From Sequoia sempervirens (lineage: Eukaryota; Streptophyta; Pinopsida; Cupressales; Cupressaceae), in NCBI GenBank assembly GCA_007258455.2, contig VDFB02114987.1, positions 1-64,000 of the forward strand: a stretch of 64,000 nucleotides of DNA, given 5' to 3'. The notes below the pieces were generated by a model. It was not told where the DNA came from, did no database searches, and saw nothing but the letters and a program-made list of their open reading frames with translations. Shown piece after piece: positions 44,826 to 57,000 of the stretch. Each line of letters starts with the position of its first letter. The first letter of the stretch is position 1. Made by a program: the position numbers and the translations under genes.

Positions 44826-45490
44826 TGTTGATGTTATTAGCAGCGTCGGGCTGCTTCTTCCAGGTCCGCACGATTGAAGACAATTCAAATGCTAGCCTAA
44901 CAGCTATTTGAATTGTGATTATTATATTCGATGAAGGGACATTTCATTCTATACCTTGCTCTTGGCCGACTTGAGATGATTTGAAGAGTCACATCTTTTG
45001 AAGAAATTTAATATTTGTTTATTGTATTTAAGAGGAGGCGCGATCTTCTAAAAGGCTGACCTCTTACTTGTTAGAGACATGCCTCTTGGATGAGGCCGAC
45101 ATGTTATGAAAGGGCACGTCCTCCACCTTCACATCATATATATTTCCATTTGTTGCATCCCATTTGATCATCCATTATATACACATTCATTCATTGATAT
45201 CAAGTGTGAATCATCTCAAGAGCAGATTGAGATTTATAGAAGGCTGAGATTATTATCTGCAGATTGCATCACTAAGATTCTGTGATTGCATCAGTGTGTG
45301 GTGCCTTCTCTTTGGCCTTCATATCAGCCATCATTGTAAAGGAAACATCCTTGAGAATTAATATATAAGAGATATATTATTGCTGGGTTTTTCTCCCTCA
45401 AGAGGAGGGTTTTCCCAAGGTATCTGCTGTGTTATTGTGTTTGATTTTGAATTAATTTTCTGTGCATTACATTTGATCATAAAACTAACA
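44826..45490 (+). repeat. 3' LTR of the plus-strand copia
   Basis: 665 bp, TGTTGATGTTATTAGCAG to AAAACTAACA, followed by ATCTT. Close match to 34704-35371. Confidence 0.92.
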
Positions 45491-45763
45491 ATCTTAAATT
45501 ATATAATAAACAAAACCACCATATTAATAGTCAAATATTAGTCAAACTTGAATGTCATGATATATAATTAAAGTTAAAAAATTATAATGTCAAGTGTCAA
45601 CAATCAGCCATCATTGATAAAAAATCATATGGGTGTTCAAAAATATCATCATCACCATCCATATTAGCTTCACAAGACTTGGGAATCATGAACTTGAAAT
45701 TCGGAATTCCACAACATGTCAAAAATAAACTTCTAAAAATTAGTTGCATTCAATAAGGGAAAC
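45491..45763. other. Short flanking spacer
   Basis: 273 bp of AT-rich, non-coding sequence beginning with the copia target duplication and ending GGAAAC just before the family B LTR. Confidence 0.5.
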
Positions 45764-47094
45764 TGTTGTGACCTTTTCACACATCGCCCCATTCAAAATG
45801 GGGACCCCTAATTTTTGCTCCATTCTGATCTTTTTGGCTTCGGTTTTTGTCTTTCTCTCTCTGTCTGTCTCTTTTCTCTGGTCTGTCTTTCGAGGGATGT
45901 CTCCGCCATTGAGTTTAAACGTGAATTTGGCCAAGTCTGGAAAATTAGGGTTTATACTTCCCCGGTCAGTCTGAGGTCAAGCAAGGTGAATAAATTGAAA
46001 ATAAAGACTAACACTGTTGTCAGTGTGCTTCCAGCAGGCTTCCACTGAAATTTCATTAGACTCCGACTACTTACTATTTTTAGTAAGTGTGAAATTTGGA
46101 GCAGTTTCTCGACACTTTCGGAGTTTTAATGGTCACACTGCATTCAAAACATGTCAAGCTGCTCGTGTGCAAAATTTGAGCTGAAACAGACAACTTGCTA
46201 TTTTTAGCAATTCAGCTTCCAGAGCAAATTTCAGGGTTTAGATGCAAAGTTTTTCCTCGCATGTCTGAGGATTCCTTCTGGGTTTTCTAAGACCTTCGCG
46301 ATGGTATAGCATGCAAAGCGAGATGATAACTTTCAGAATTCAGTCTTCTGGGGCTATTTTTAGGGTTTCCATGTCAGGGTTTCCTTTGCATGTCTGCATA
46401 TTCTTTATGGGTTTCTCGAGAGCTTTGTAGTGACATGACATGCAAACGGAGATGGTCACTCATTTGGGAACTTACTATTTTTAGTAGGTGCATCCCGGCA
46501 GCCGCCTCCCAGCACTTCAGAATCACGAGCTAATCGCAATGCAATAGAAACGAGAACAAACGAAGGTCATTTGATATGCATGCAGGACAAATTAGGGTTT
46601 CTAGCTTTGGGGCCTGAAAAGAGGGGTAAAAAGTTAGAATTTTCAAAAATCATTGTATACCACCGCGATCAGCATCTTTCAAGCAACGCACTAGTAAAAT
46701 TTGAAGGCAAACAAAGCACTTACTATTTATAGTAAGTCATTTCAGAAACTGGCTAAAAATAGTAAATCAACATCAAGCACTGATGTCAGCAGGCAGGTCA
46801 CATGGTGAGGAGCGCCTCATTCGAATTTCAAATCAAACAGAGTCGTGGAGGTATCAGAAACGAGCAGTTACTATAAATAGCAAACTACCTTCAAAATATG
46901 CTATTTTTAGCAGGCCAACTCAGAGTAGCAGTGTTAACAAGTTGATGAAGTCGAGAAAGTCCAGTGTTTCAAAATTTCCAATCATTTTGAGCTTCAGAAG
47001 TGTAGAAATCAAAGGACTTACTAAAAATAGCAGGACATAGAGAAACTGGCGAAGACGAAGAAAAATGGCTAAGTCTGAGAATATCCTTCACCAC

Positions 47095-47975
47095 CCTTGA
47101 AATGCGCCCAAAGAAGAAGAAGCTGGCAGTGGCTGAGAAAATTTCCAAGTCTGGAGTTTATCCTGCTGGACATGTAAAGGAGCATGAAAGTTTCTAAGTG
47201 AAGTTTCATCCTCCTCAAGGCAAGAAATGCGCCCATGATTGAAGAAGTCAGAAAAAATGGCTAAGGCATAAGCTTTATCCTATAGCTACCCCAAAATGCG
47301 CCCTCCTCACAAGCACAAGATGCTAAAAAAATTTCCAAAGGAATAAAGTTTCATCCACCTCCCTGCATGAAATGCACCCAAGGTGGTAGAGGCATCAAGA
47401 AAAAAATTCTAAGTTTTAGACTTCATCCTGCACACATGCCTAAATGCGCCCTGCTTGATGAAGAAACATAAAAAATTTCTAAGGCACAAGCTTCATCCAC
47501 CTCCTATGGCCAAATGCGCCCATCTTGAGAGGAAGTCAAAGATTCAAAGAAGAGGTAAAATGCGCTCAAGCTTCATCCTTCAGCCTAGGCAAAATGCGCC
47601 CAAATGAGGCCATGTAAGGACAAAACAAGGAAGTCAAAGAGTCACATGCTAGGCGTTGGAAATTGAAAATCCCTCTTCCCCCTCCTATATGCGCCCATCC
47701 TCCACACATAGCAAAATGCGCCCAAATGGGGCCATGTGAAGACGAAAATAAGGAAGCTCAAGGGTCATCCTTCACATCATAGGATATGCGCCCAAACAAG
47801 AAGTCAACAAGTCAAAGCAAATGCTAAAAGTTTCTAAGTTAGAAACTCGTCCTCCTCTTATGCCTAAATGCGCCCAAAAGAGGGCATGTGAGGACAAAAA
47901 CGAGGGAGATGAAAGGTCACATGTTGGAGGCGTTCAAATTGTTTTATCCTTCAACATGTGTGAAATGCGCCCAAG
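47095..47975 (+). repeat. Degenerate ~70-bp-period array in the 5' LTR
   Basis: AAATGCGCCC-like cores occur near 47103, 47228, 47296, 47371, 47445, 47513, 47561, 47595, 47690, 47717, 47787, 47868 and 47965. Several spacings are 68-81 bp and others are irregular. TTTCTAAG phrases recur between cores. It is the counterpart of 39890-41060. Confidence 0.8.
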
Positions 47976-49239
47976 GTGTTGAGGGTGAAGTGAGGTATGC
48001 TAGGAGTTGGAATTTTAAAATAAAACATGTTAAGCATGGTATGCTTTCAAGGAAAATTCTCTAAGATGAATTGATAAAGGTTTCCACCACTGGCAGATGA
48101 AGGAAGTTGAATAAAATTTCTAAGGCAAAATTCAAAGTGCTTAGTGATTTGAAAATTTAAGGTGAAATTTTCTTGAAGCACGAGTGAGTTTGCCGGTGAC
48201 GGAGTCAGAAGATGTTGGCATTGCAGGATGAATTAAAATTTCTCAAGTTAGAACAATAGGGCACTCAGAGATGTGAAGAAACGGGTTAAATTTCATAAGG
48301 AGATATTTTTCTAAGGTTCAAAAATTGAAAAATTAAATGAACCCGTTCGTTGTATACCCATGAATTCGACAAATTCTGAACAAAATTTTCTTCTAGGTAT
48401 TGAAGATATTCGATGAGAAGTTGATTTCCGAGTCTTCCACACTTCGCCGAAGCCTTCCGGGGTGAAGATTTTGATGGGCACCAGGTTGATGAATTTCCTA
48501 AGTAAAAGTTTAAAAAAATTTCTAAGGCAAGGAAAGAAATGTTTGTGAAGATAAAATGCCTCGGCAGATGAATTTGAAGTTGGGTGCCTAGATAATTTTT
48601 GATCAAATTCCTGATGAAAGCATTTTTTTTCTCGAGTCTAAGTTGGATGAAATATTAGAGTGAAGTGCGCTGAGCAGAATGCGAGATTGGTTGGAAATTT
48701 GGCTAAGGCATGAAGAATCGTGAAGAATTTGAGGATGAAGTTGGCTAAGAAAACAACGATGAACCCTTGGAAGTCAAAACATGAAAATCCTGGTAAGTAA
48801 GTTGAATTTATATTATGGAGTGTTCTAATACCCTTCTCCTTGCTTATTTTGCCGGAGGAACGTCGGGACCAAGCGGTGATGACTTAAGTGATGAAGAAAA
48901 CAATCCAAGATGACATTTCAACCCCGAAGGAAGAAAAGTTGCAAGAAAATGGCTAAGTGTTGAGACTTAGTGACAGAGAGGAAATGTTTTCAAAACTCAA
49001 GGTGGAGAAAAGAAGGGAAACTCGTAGAAGTTGAAGAACAACGTCAAGAAGAAGATCAAGAACAGTATGAACGCGTCTCTGGATTGGAATCTTCTAAAAG
49101 GATGATTGACATTAATGGCTCATTTATTACCCCACTCCTTTTTGTGGCGGTTTTTAGGGTGAATCTTGTTTAGGGCTGAGGTGGCACAATCTGGGCCATC
49201 CAGTCGATTGTAATCTGAACCGTTCGTTGGACTTGGCCA

Positions 49240-49251
49240 GCTATATAAAGG
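49240..49251 (+). promoter_or_regulatory. Core promoter of the family B 5' LTR
   Basis: GCTATATAAAGGGG lies at the position equivalent to 42158-42170, preceded by the conserved GTTTAGGGCTGAGGTGGC near 49168. Confidence 0.6.
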
Positions 49252-50149
49252 GGCATCCCCCCTCATTTGTAACTCAGTAGAATTGGAAGTAGAGTTAGAT
49301 AGTAGAGATTAGAATAGAGAGACAACTAGGTAACAGCTTAGTATAGATTGATAGTGTAGTTGAAGAAGGAAAGTTTTCCCTTGAAAACTTTTGCAAGAGA
49401 TTGTTGTGTAAAACTTTCATAATAAAAGATCTTTTCATTGATGGTGAAATTCATCTTTGTTATGGATAGCTAGCGAGGTTTCTTCATTCCTTCTACTTCA
49501 AGTAGCGTAGAGTAGCGTAATTTCATTTCATGCAAGTAGATGTTAGCGGTGGAATGTGGTCTTCAATTTGAGCAAACTTCGTCTATCCATACCACTAGTG
49601 TGTTCGCTGATGGTGAATGTGCCTTGTGTGGTCAACTGGAATATCATGTACTTAACTTCGATCATGATTTGTATGTTTATATGCATCGTTGTGATGGTAT
49701 TTTCATGCTAAGTTGTGATATGAACACCTTGAGCTACTCCTCTGAAGATTGCACCGGTTCTATGGAGGCTGTCCAAAGCGAGGAAAAGCAGAGCCTGGTT
49801 GGAGCTTGTGAGAATTGATCATCATGTCCCATGCCTTAGAGTAGATTAGAGCCTTCTTAACCCTACACCATTTACATTCGGTACCTTCTGAAACAAGAAA
49901 TTTATAGACAAATCTTTCGAGCATTCGAATTCCTTTCTCCGCTGCCGAACAATTTTGTAAGTCCCCTTGAAATACCAGCAAATCACATTGAGCCAACTGA
50001 GTCTATTCGCATTAAAGGAACCTTGGAGTTGAACGCACGAACTCTCTCGCAATCTTAGCGTGCTGGATACTTTGATCAAGAGAGAATAGGGTAGCCGTTG
50101 GCGACTTTATTCTGCGTTGGTGCGGTCACGAAAAACACATCAACAAAAT

Positions 50150-50166
50150 TGGCGCTAGAAGGAGGG
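50150..50166 (+). promoter_or_regulatory. Probable primer binding site of the family B element
   Basis: TGGCGCTAGAAGGAGGG starts four bases after the LTR end. TGG matches the complement of the tRNA CCA end. The tRNA was not identified. A similar TGGCGCTAGGAGGG lies at 63485-63498 after the other LTR. Confidence 0.65.
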
Positions 50167-50308
50167 CGAGCTTTGAATTGTTCCAGAAGTTGGCTGGAAG
50201 GAACCATTATGAGCTTTGAAGTTCCAAATCGGAGATATGTTAGATCTCTCTTATGTCAAAAAAATCCAAAAAAAGTGAAAAGTTGAAAAATTCAAAAAAA
50301 ATCAAAAA

Positions 50309-52006
50309 ATGGAAAATGAAAAAAGAGATTTCTCAATGGATGGGCATATTTCTTGCTTTCAAGACAGTCTTGTGGATATTTCTCAAGTCCAAGAAAGATT
50401 GAATGCACAGCTGTGGCCCGAGAATTTGTCTAAGTTTGCTTTGCCAGGAAGATGTCAAATTCATGAGACCTCCCAATACGAAGAAATTAGCTGCTTAACA
50501 TTCCTCTCAAGGATAGAGCTTGCTCTCCAAGGGAAAATTTTCTTTTGGGATGTCCCTAAGCCAGGAGTATTGGACGTGGAACCCGATGATTATAGCATTC
50601 CAGAAGTTGTGGATGAAGCCTTCACGAGATTCATACTCAGGATCCAAGGTCAGATGGAACTAGGCAATGTTTGCTTGAAAGATGTTTTGCTCCCTCGTTG
50701 GTGTCGGATTCACAACACACCTCATCCTGAATTCACTTGCACAACATGTGAAGAAGCCATTAAATTCGCCAGATGTCGCCTCGGATTACTAGTACTACCA
50801 TATGGATTCTTCAAAGACAAAGGATGGATTGAATATGTCACACAAACATTTTCAACACCAAAGGAAGAGGGTACCCCAACATCACCCAACAACAAGAAGA
50901 ATGAGTCCCAACAAGATGAAGTGATCAAGCTTAGGGAGCAAGCAGATGAAGATTGTTCCTACATCACGCTAGAACAAGAGGCTATTGGAGAAATGATCAA
51001 AGAAGCAATGGGATATATCCAAGGAAGAGAAACCACCCAAGGCAACTGTCAGCATATGGAAGTGAATGAATGTACAAGATTGCGAGTTATTGAAGATCAT
51101 CAAGAATCAGGAACGAAGGACTTAGCTCAAAGTATAGATGGTGGGAGAAATTTTCAATGTTCATTCACTTGGGGAGGAGAACGTGAAGAAGAAAGCGATT
51201 CTAGTACACTTCAAGAAGGAATGCTCCTTGATGAAAGGGTTCAGTTATGCGTGAACAAGATGGAAGAAATTGTAAGAAGCTTAAGGCAAGATGTGTTTGA
51301 TGATAAATGGGCTACCAAGATGGAGGCAGAATATGAAATGCATTTTGCATCAACACTTGATCCATTATTCATAGTCATAGAAGAATTGCTTGATGAAATT
51401 GAAACAAATGAAACACTGCCCGGTAAAGAGATAGAAAATGAAGAACAATTCAAGTGGGGGCTTGATCTGTTGTTAGGGATTAAAAAGGAGCCAGTGCATG
51501 AAATGATCCAAGCTTCCAAATGCCCTTTTGAATTGATTTCCCGCCCCACTCCTCCCAGTTTAGATAATCTCCACATTTTGAACGCAAGAGGTTTGGTTCA
51601 CCATCAACTTCGACCTCCTGATGAAGCAATGAACGATAGGAAAGAATCCATGCCAGCGAATGAAGACCACCAGGTGGTATCTTTCCCTACTATTGGCTAC
51701 AAAGAATATCATTTTGATTATGGAGATTTAGGAAAGACCACTTGTTTATGGATTAATCATGGTCCGGATGAGTTGCCTCAATTGCTAATCTTTCCTGAAG
51801 TTTTGCTTGAGTTTGACATTTGTATTGTGAAAGATTACTTTTCTGAGTTCAAGGACAAATTTCCTAGGCTCCGCACCGTCACCGTTGCTCTGTTGCTGCT
51901 GAACATCCTGAGAAATCATGCTAGGAGTTGTATGTACTTGGGTCTCTTGATTGTTGTTCGCTTAAAGTTTTTGTTTTTGTTTAGATTAGTTGTCTTGCTT
52001 TTGTAG
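50309..52006 (+). CDS. Unrecognised 565-residue protein of the family B element
   Basis: ATG 50309 (MENEKRDFSMDGHISCFQDS) to TAG 52006, uninterrupted, 143 bases after the primer site. Residues 45-65 contain CQIHETSQYEEISC and residues 132-147 contain CRIHNTPHPEFTCTTC, giving C-x2-H...C-x2-C in the second and a degenerate C-x2-H...C in the first: a possible duplicated zinc-binding fold. Residues ~190-300 are Glu/Gln-rich and partly helical, ~310-400 are acidic helices, and ~475-530 look compact again (YHFDYGDLGKTTCLWINHG). The last ~30 residues are Leu/Val/Phe-rich. No CCHC knuckle or pol motif is present. Its position suggests a Gag-like or accessory role, which is inference. The open frame in an otherwise non-coding element argues for past selection. 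The copia inserted 45 bases after the stop, sparing it. Confidence 0.65.
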   Translation: MENEKRDFSMDGHISCFQDSLVDISQVQERLNAQLWPENLSKFALPGRCQIHETSQYEEISCLTFLSRIELALQGKIFFWDVPKPGVLDVEPDDYSIPEVVDEAFTRFILRIQGQMELGNVCLKDVLLPRWCRIHNTPHPEFTCTTCEEAIKFARCRLGLLVLPYGFFKDKGWIEYVTQTFSTPKEEGTPTSPNNKKNESQQDEVIKLREQADEDCSYITLEQEAIGEMIKEAMGYIQGRETTQGNCQHMEVNECTRLRVIEDHQESGTKDLAQSIDGGRNFQCSFTWGGEREEESDSSTLQEGMLLDERVQLCVNKMEEIVRSLRQDVFDDKWATKMEAEYEMHFASTLDPLFIVIEELLDEIETNETLPGKEIENEEQFKWGLDLLLGIKKEPVHEMIQASKCPFELISRPTPPSLDNLHILNARGLVHHQLRPPDEAMNDRKESMPANEDHQVVSFPTIGYKEYHFDYGDLGKTTCLWINHGPDELPQLLIFPEVLLEFDICIVKDYFSEFKDKFPRLRTVTVALLLLNILRNHARSCMYLGLLIVVRLKFLFLFRLVVLLL

Positions 52007-52051
52007 TTTAGTTCACTTTCAATAAAAGGGGATCCTATTTGTGAAGGGGGT

Positions 52052-52581
52052 TGTTAGAAGATTAATCTTTACTTGGTAAAGGTTATTCTTTAATTGTAAT
52101 TTTTTATTAACTTGTAGGAATATTCCAAAGGAATCCTTACAAGTCTTTTGTCTTTTTGTCATCTCACACATGTGTGAGGATGGCTTATTTTTTAATTCCT
52201 TTATTAAGGAATATTTGTAACCACCTCCTTAAGAGGTGACACTTTGCACACACATAGATGAATGGTGGCATTCATTGAGTTGGGAGTTACATTCTAACTC
52301 CTCATTCTCACCTCTACTTATTGAGGTGCCTCTCCTCTCATTCTTCAAGACTCATGCAAACAAGCTAAGGCTGAAGCTCTCTCTCTTTGTATTATTCTTT
52401 AGGCATTTGCCTCCATTCATAATATTGGGGTTTTTTCTTGTTTTTTCCCCTTAACAAATTCTTGTGTCTCTCTTGCTTTGGTGGTGCTTGGTTTGGCTAC
52501 TTCAACTCATTTGGTAATCTCTTTCTTTCAAACAATTGCTCTTTATTAGTACTTTCCATTACTCTTTTTTATTTCCTTTCA
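52052..52581 (+). repeat. 5' LTR of the intact copia
   Basis: It starts TGTTAGAAGATTAATC and ends TTTCCTTTCA. Contains CACACATGTGTGAGG near 52165 and a direct link to the primer site. Confidence 0.95.
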
Positions 52582-52597
52582 TGGTATCAGAGCTTGG
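52582..52597 (+). promoter_or_regulatory. Primer binding site, initiator Met-tRNA type
   Basis: TGGTATCAGAGCTTGG directly abuts the LTR, complementary to the 3' end of initiator Met-tRNA. Confidence 0.95.
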
Positions 52598-54085
52598 TAT
52601 TACTAATATCTTTTGAGCTATATTGTTGAAGGTTTACCAGATTTTTCAGCACACCATTGGAGACACTTTCAAAATGAGAAGAAGAGCTAGTGCCTAATCT
52701 TGGTTGTTTTTTGTCTTCTAACCCTTGTGCAGGTTTTTTCATCTAAAGTTTTAAAGTATTTTAGTTTGCATGCATACTTAAGTTTATGCAATTTTTTTTA
52801 AACCCTCAAATAAAGGGTTATAGTTCAAGTTTCTTAAAAACCCATTTTTTGCATGTTCAATTTTTTGTAAAAATTCAAAATTTTTAGGGGCTCTAACTCT
52901 AGTTCAGAAATTTTTTAAAAAAACTAATCTTCTTTATAGATCTAAAAATCCATTCTAATTTCTATGCATGTTTATTTTTTGTAAAATTTTAAAAACCCTC
53001 TAATAAAGGGTTATTTTTAATGTTTTAGAACAAATCATTAGTTTGTAAAAATCAATATCGTTAAAGCTATAAAAGAAAAATTTCACTATATTTTCTCTTT
53101 TGTAAAATTTCAAATCTTTTAAGAGCTTTAACTCTATTTTAGTAAAAAATCAGATTATATTTTAGTTTCAAACTTCTTTTTCCAAAATATTTAATATTTA
53201 AAAAATATATATCCTTGTTTATAGGAGTTTTTTTTAAAATCAAAAATAAATTTTCTTGTTAAAAGGCTTTTTCAAATTTTAAAAAATAATCTCTAACTTT
53301 TATTTTCCACTTTTAAAAAAATTTTTAGGGCTTTGGCCCTTTGATTAGAAATCATTTCAAAAAATCCCAAATCTTTGGGCCGCCCCTGCCTCACAGTCTT
53401 GTATCCTTTGCATTTTTTTTGGCTCCTAAGTGCGTCGCCACTCCTGCTCTCTGCCCTCTATCGCCACTATTTGAAGCTTGCATTCTTTTCCAGCCCCCTG
53501 CACTACCTGTTGCTGCCATAGCTTTCGTCGTAGCCTCCTCCTCACACCACCATCGCCGTCTCCCTCCCTCTTCCTCCTCTTACCCTACCCTTAATCAATA
53601 AATCGTGCCGCCCATTTTCATTTTGAAAACTTCAAACCTAAAAATAGAACTCTTCTCTAACTACCCGCGGACTGTGTTTTCATTTTAAAAGGTATTAAAT
53701 TTTATAAGGTTAAGATTTTAGTCTTTAAACAAAAATCTTTTATCTCTTACGTATCTTTTATGATTAAGTCCTTATAAAGATTTTCTTAATATTAAGTTTT
53801 TATTACAACTTTTACTGTTGTAAATTCATTTTCTCTAAAGTTTATTAAATTTTAATTAATCATATTAACTTTTTTTATTAATATTTTTTATTTTTTTTAA
53901 ATAATATATTAGTTTATTTTAATTTTTGGAATTTAATTAATTAATTTCTTTTATATAGTTTTTCTAAAAAAAAAAAAAAGGGTTATTTTTTAAAAATTTA
54001 ATTCAATCAAGAGGGATATTTTTTATTTATTTTTACAATAGTTATTATTTTTTATAAAGTTGTGAATTTTTTTTTTATTACAATC
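52598..54085 (+). other. Long leader of the intact copia (~1.49 kb)
   Basis: Mostly T- and A-rich with repeated CAAATAAAGGG/TAATAAAGGG phrases. A C-rich island (53380-53600) holds an 86-codon open stretch (53341-53601), rich in Ser, His and Pro near its end, which I cannot assign. No gag similarity was seen before 54086. Confidence 0.6.
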
Positions 54086-57000
54086 ATGTCTACTTTAATT
54101 CCTGAAATTAAGTTGAATTCTTCTAACTATCATTCTTGGAAAACTCATATATGCTTTATTTTTAGGTTTAAACATCTTTTAGCTGTAGCTACTGATCCTA
54201 AATCTAAACCAGGTTCGTCTACATCTAAAGATGAAATTGAAAAATGGAATCTCCAAAATGAAGAAGCCCTTGGTCTCATAGGTATCTCCATGTCACCCAA
54301 ACTTTATGTTCACATTGGGACATGTACAACTGCTTATGAAGCATGGGACAAACTCAAAACAATTTATGATAGTACAAATGAATCAAGAAAAATTCAAATT
54401 CAAGATCAACTTGAAGATTTGAGGTATTCTGATTTTAAATCTATGGATGAATTTTTATTGAGATTTGATGCTTTAAATAGTCATTTGGATGGTTTAGGAG
54501 TTAAATTAGATAATCTTAGATTAATTCATCTTATTCTTAAAAAGTGTCTTCCTAGACAATTTCAACAATTCATTACTAATATTCATGCTCAATTAGCCAT
54601 TCCTTCTTTAGCTACTCAATTAACTTATGATATTTTTCGTGATTTATTAAGACAAGAAGAGGCTAAGTTAATTCAGTTTGGTACTCTTAAGTCTAATGAA
54701 CATGCTTTCTTATCTAATCATAAGCAAAATTTTAAACCTCATTCTAAACAACAACATTATAATTCCAAACCTCATTATAATAATGGCAATGATCCTAGAA
54801 AGTTTAACTCTTCTAAGAAACCACATTGCACTTATTGTAATAAGGATGGTCATTGGCAAAATACTTGTTTTAAAAAGCAAAATGAGAAAAAGCCTATGAA
54901 GCAAAATAATCAACAACAAAATAAACCTAATAATAATAAGTTTCAAAATAATGCAAATCAATCTAGACGTGCTTTTACTTGTAGTTCTAATGTTTCTCAA
55001 CCTCTTGAATGGGTTATTGATTCAGGTGCATCTCAACATGTTACTTCACATAAAGAAGTTTTTGAGTCTATGCAACCTGATATATCTAATGTTCCTCTTC
55101 AACTTGCTAATAATCATACTTGTAAAGTAGAAGCAATTGGAGATGTGAATGTTCCTAATGGTAAATTGCATGATGTTTTATATGTTCCTGAATTAAAGAC
55201 TAACTTGCTTTCAGTTGCTAAGCTTTGTCAAGATTATAAAATAGAATTTTACAAAGATATGTGCTATGTTATTGATCCAAAACAAAACAAGGTCATTGCT
55301 AATGCTAAATTAGACAATGATAATTTGTTCAAATTTTATGAGTTTGCTCAATCTAGATGCTCTTTAATATCTACCATTGATTTCAATGTTTGGCATGAAA
55401 GACTTGGTCATATAAATGCTAACAATATTGCTTTAATGCAAAAGCTTAATATGGTAGATGGATTGCCTAGTATTGTTCCATCTAAAATTGTATGCACAGG
55501 ATGCATGAGTGGTAAGATGCATAGGGAGCCCTTTCCACATGGTCAATCATGGAGGGCAACTCATAAGTTGCACCTAGTTCATAGTGACCTTTTGGGACCC
55601 ATGGAGAATAACTCCATCCAAGGATCAAGGTATGCACTTACTTTTGTTGATGATTTTTCTAGAAGAACTTGGATCTATTTTCTTCATAGTAAGGATCAAG
55701 TTCTTGATATATTTTCTGAATTTCATAAATTTGTTGAAAGGCAATCTGGTTTTAAACTTAAAATTCTTAGAACTGATAATGGTAAAGAATATGTGAATAA
55801 TGCTTTTAATAGTTATTTGAAATCATTTGGTATTAAGCATGAGCTAACTATTCCCTATACACCTCAACAAAATGGTGTAGCGGAAAGGAAGCATAGAACT
55901 ATTGTTGAAATGGCTAGATGTATGTTACATGCTAAAAATATGTCTTATAAATTTTGGGCAGAAGCTATGTTTTGTGCTACTTACATTATCAATAGGACTC
56001 CTACTAAAGCTTTAAAGGATATAACTCCTGAAGAAGCTTGGTCTGGTAGGAAGCCCAATCTTAAGCATTTAAGGATTTTTGGTTCAATTGCTTATGTTCA
56101 CAAACCTAAACAAAAGAGGCAAAAATTAGATGCTAAATCTTCTTATCATATTTTTGTTGGTTATGATGAACATTCTAAAGCTTATAGAGTTTATAATCCT
56201 CTTACTAACAAAGTTAAAGTTGCTAGAGATGTATGCATTGCTGAAAATGGTGTTCATGATTGTTCTAAAGTGCATAATATTGATTCTTCTCAAAATAAAG
56301 TTATTGTTGTGGAGGATAATCCTCAAGTTGAAACTCCTCTTAACCCTCCTAATGCATCTCTTACTCATAGTGATAGTGATGATGAAAATGTTGAAATATC
56401 TACTCATGATTCTTCTTCTAGTGATGATACTCCTACATCTAAAAGAATGCCAAAATGGTTTAAAAATTTGTTGCAAGAAAGTGAGGATTATTTAGCTAAA
56501 AATCCACCTAAAAGAAGAAAGGCAAATTATTGTAATCATGCTTTGATGTCTAACATTATGAATTCAAATGATCCTCAAACTTATGAACAAGCTAAAGATC
56601 AACCTCATTGGCAAAAGGCTATGCAAGAAGAATATGATACTTTAATTGCTAATAATACTTGGGATTTAGTTCCATTACCTCAAGGTAAGAATCTTGTTTC
56701 ATGCAAATGGTTGTATAAAACTAAGGTTAATGCAAATAATGAAGTTAGCAAGTTTAAAGCTAGATTAGTTGCTAGGGGCTTTTCTCAAGTTGAAGGATTA
56801 GATTATAATGAAACATTTGCTCCAGTAGCTAAGATGCCAACCATTAAATTAGTTCTTGCTTTAGCTTCTCATATGCATTGGCCTATTCATCAAATGGATG
56901 TTAAAAGTGCATTTTTAAATGGTGATTTACATGAAGAAATTTATATGTCTCAACCTTTGGGTTTCATTAAGGAAGGTAATGAAAATCTTGTTTGCAAATT

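Larger units (their letters stand above)
34704..45490 (+). mobile_element. Ty1/copia retrotransposon with a nested giant solo LTR
   Basis: LTRs are 34704-35371 and 44826-45490, flanked by perfect ATCTT duplications (34699-34703 and 45491-45495). The primer site is TGGTATTAGAGC (35372-35383) and the polypurine tract GCTGAGAGGGAG lies just before 44826. Domain order is gag, protease, integrase, reverse transcriptase, RNase H. A family B solo LTR (38161-43056) cuts the reverse transcriptase, leaving a native length of about 5.9 kb. The LTRs differ at scattered, mostly C/T and G/A positions, so the insertion is not recent. Confidence 0.95.
45764..50145 (+). repeat. Family B 5' LTR (4382 bp)
   Basis: TGTTGTGACCTTTTCACAC to CACATCAACA. 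The 5' ~1.3 kb is nearly identical to 59495-60775, while the 3' ~1.3 kb is closer to 41,700-43,056. It contains hairpins at ~46068 and ~46196, the inverted-repeat cassettes (46260-46450), an array (about 47100-47970), an intron-like segment near 48793 with a mutated acceptor, a TATA box near 49240 and AATAAAAGATC near 49425. Confidence 0.9.

Noticed and set aside
52236..52629. 72- and 63-codon open stretches repeated at 58315-58704
   Set aside because: They lie inside the two copia LTRs and recur only because LTRs are duplicated.
56126..56495. Open stretches of 116-121 codons on both strands
   Set aside because: Shadows of the A/T-rich copia gag-pol frame; Ile/Leu/Arg-rich composition without motifs.
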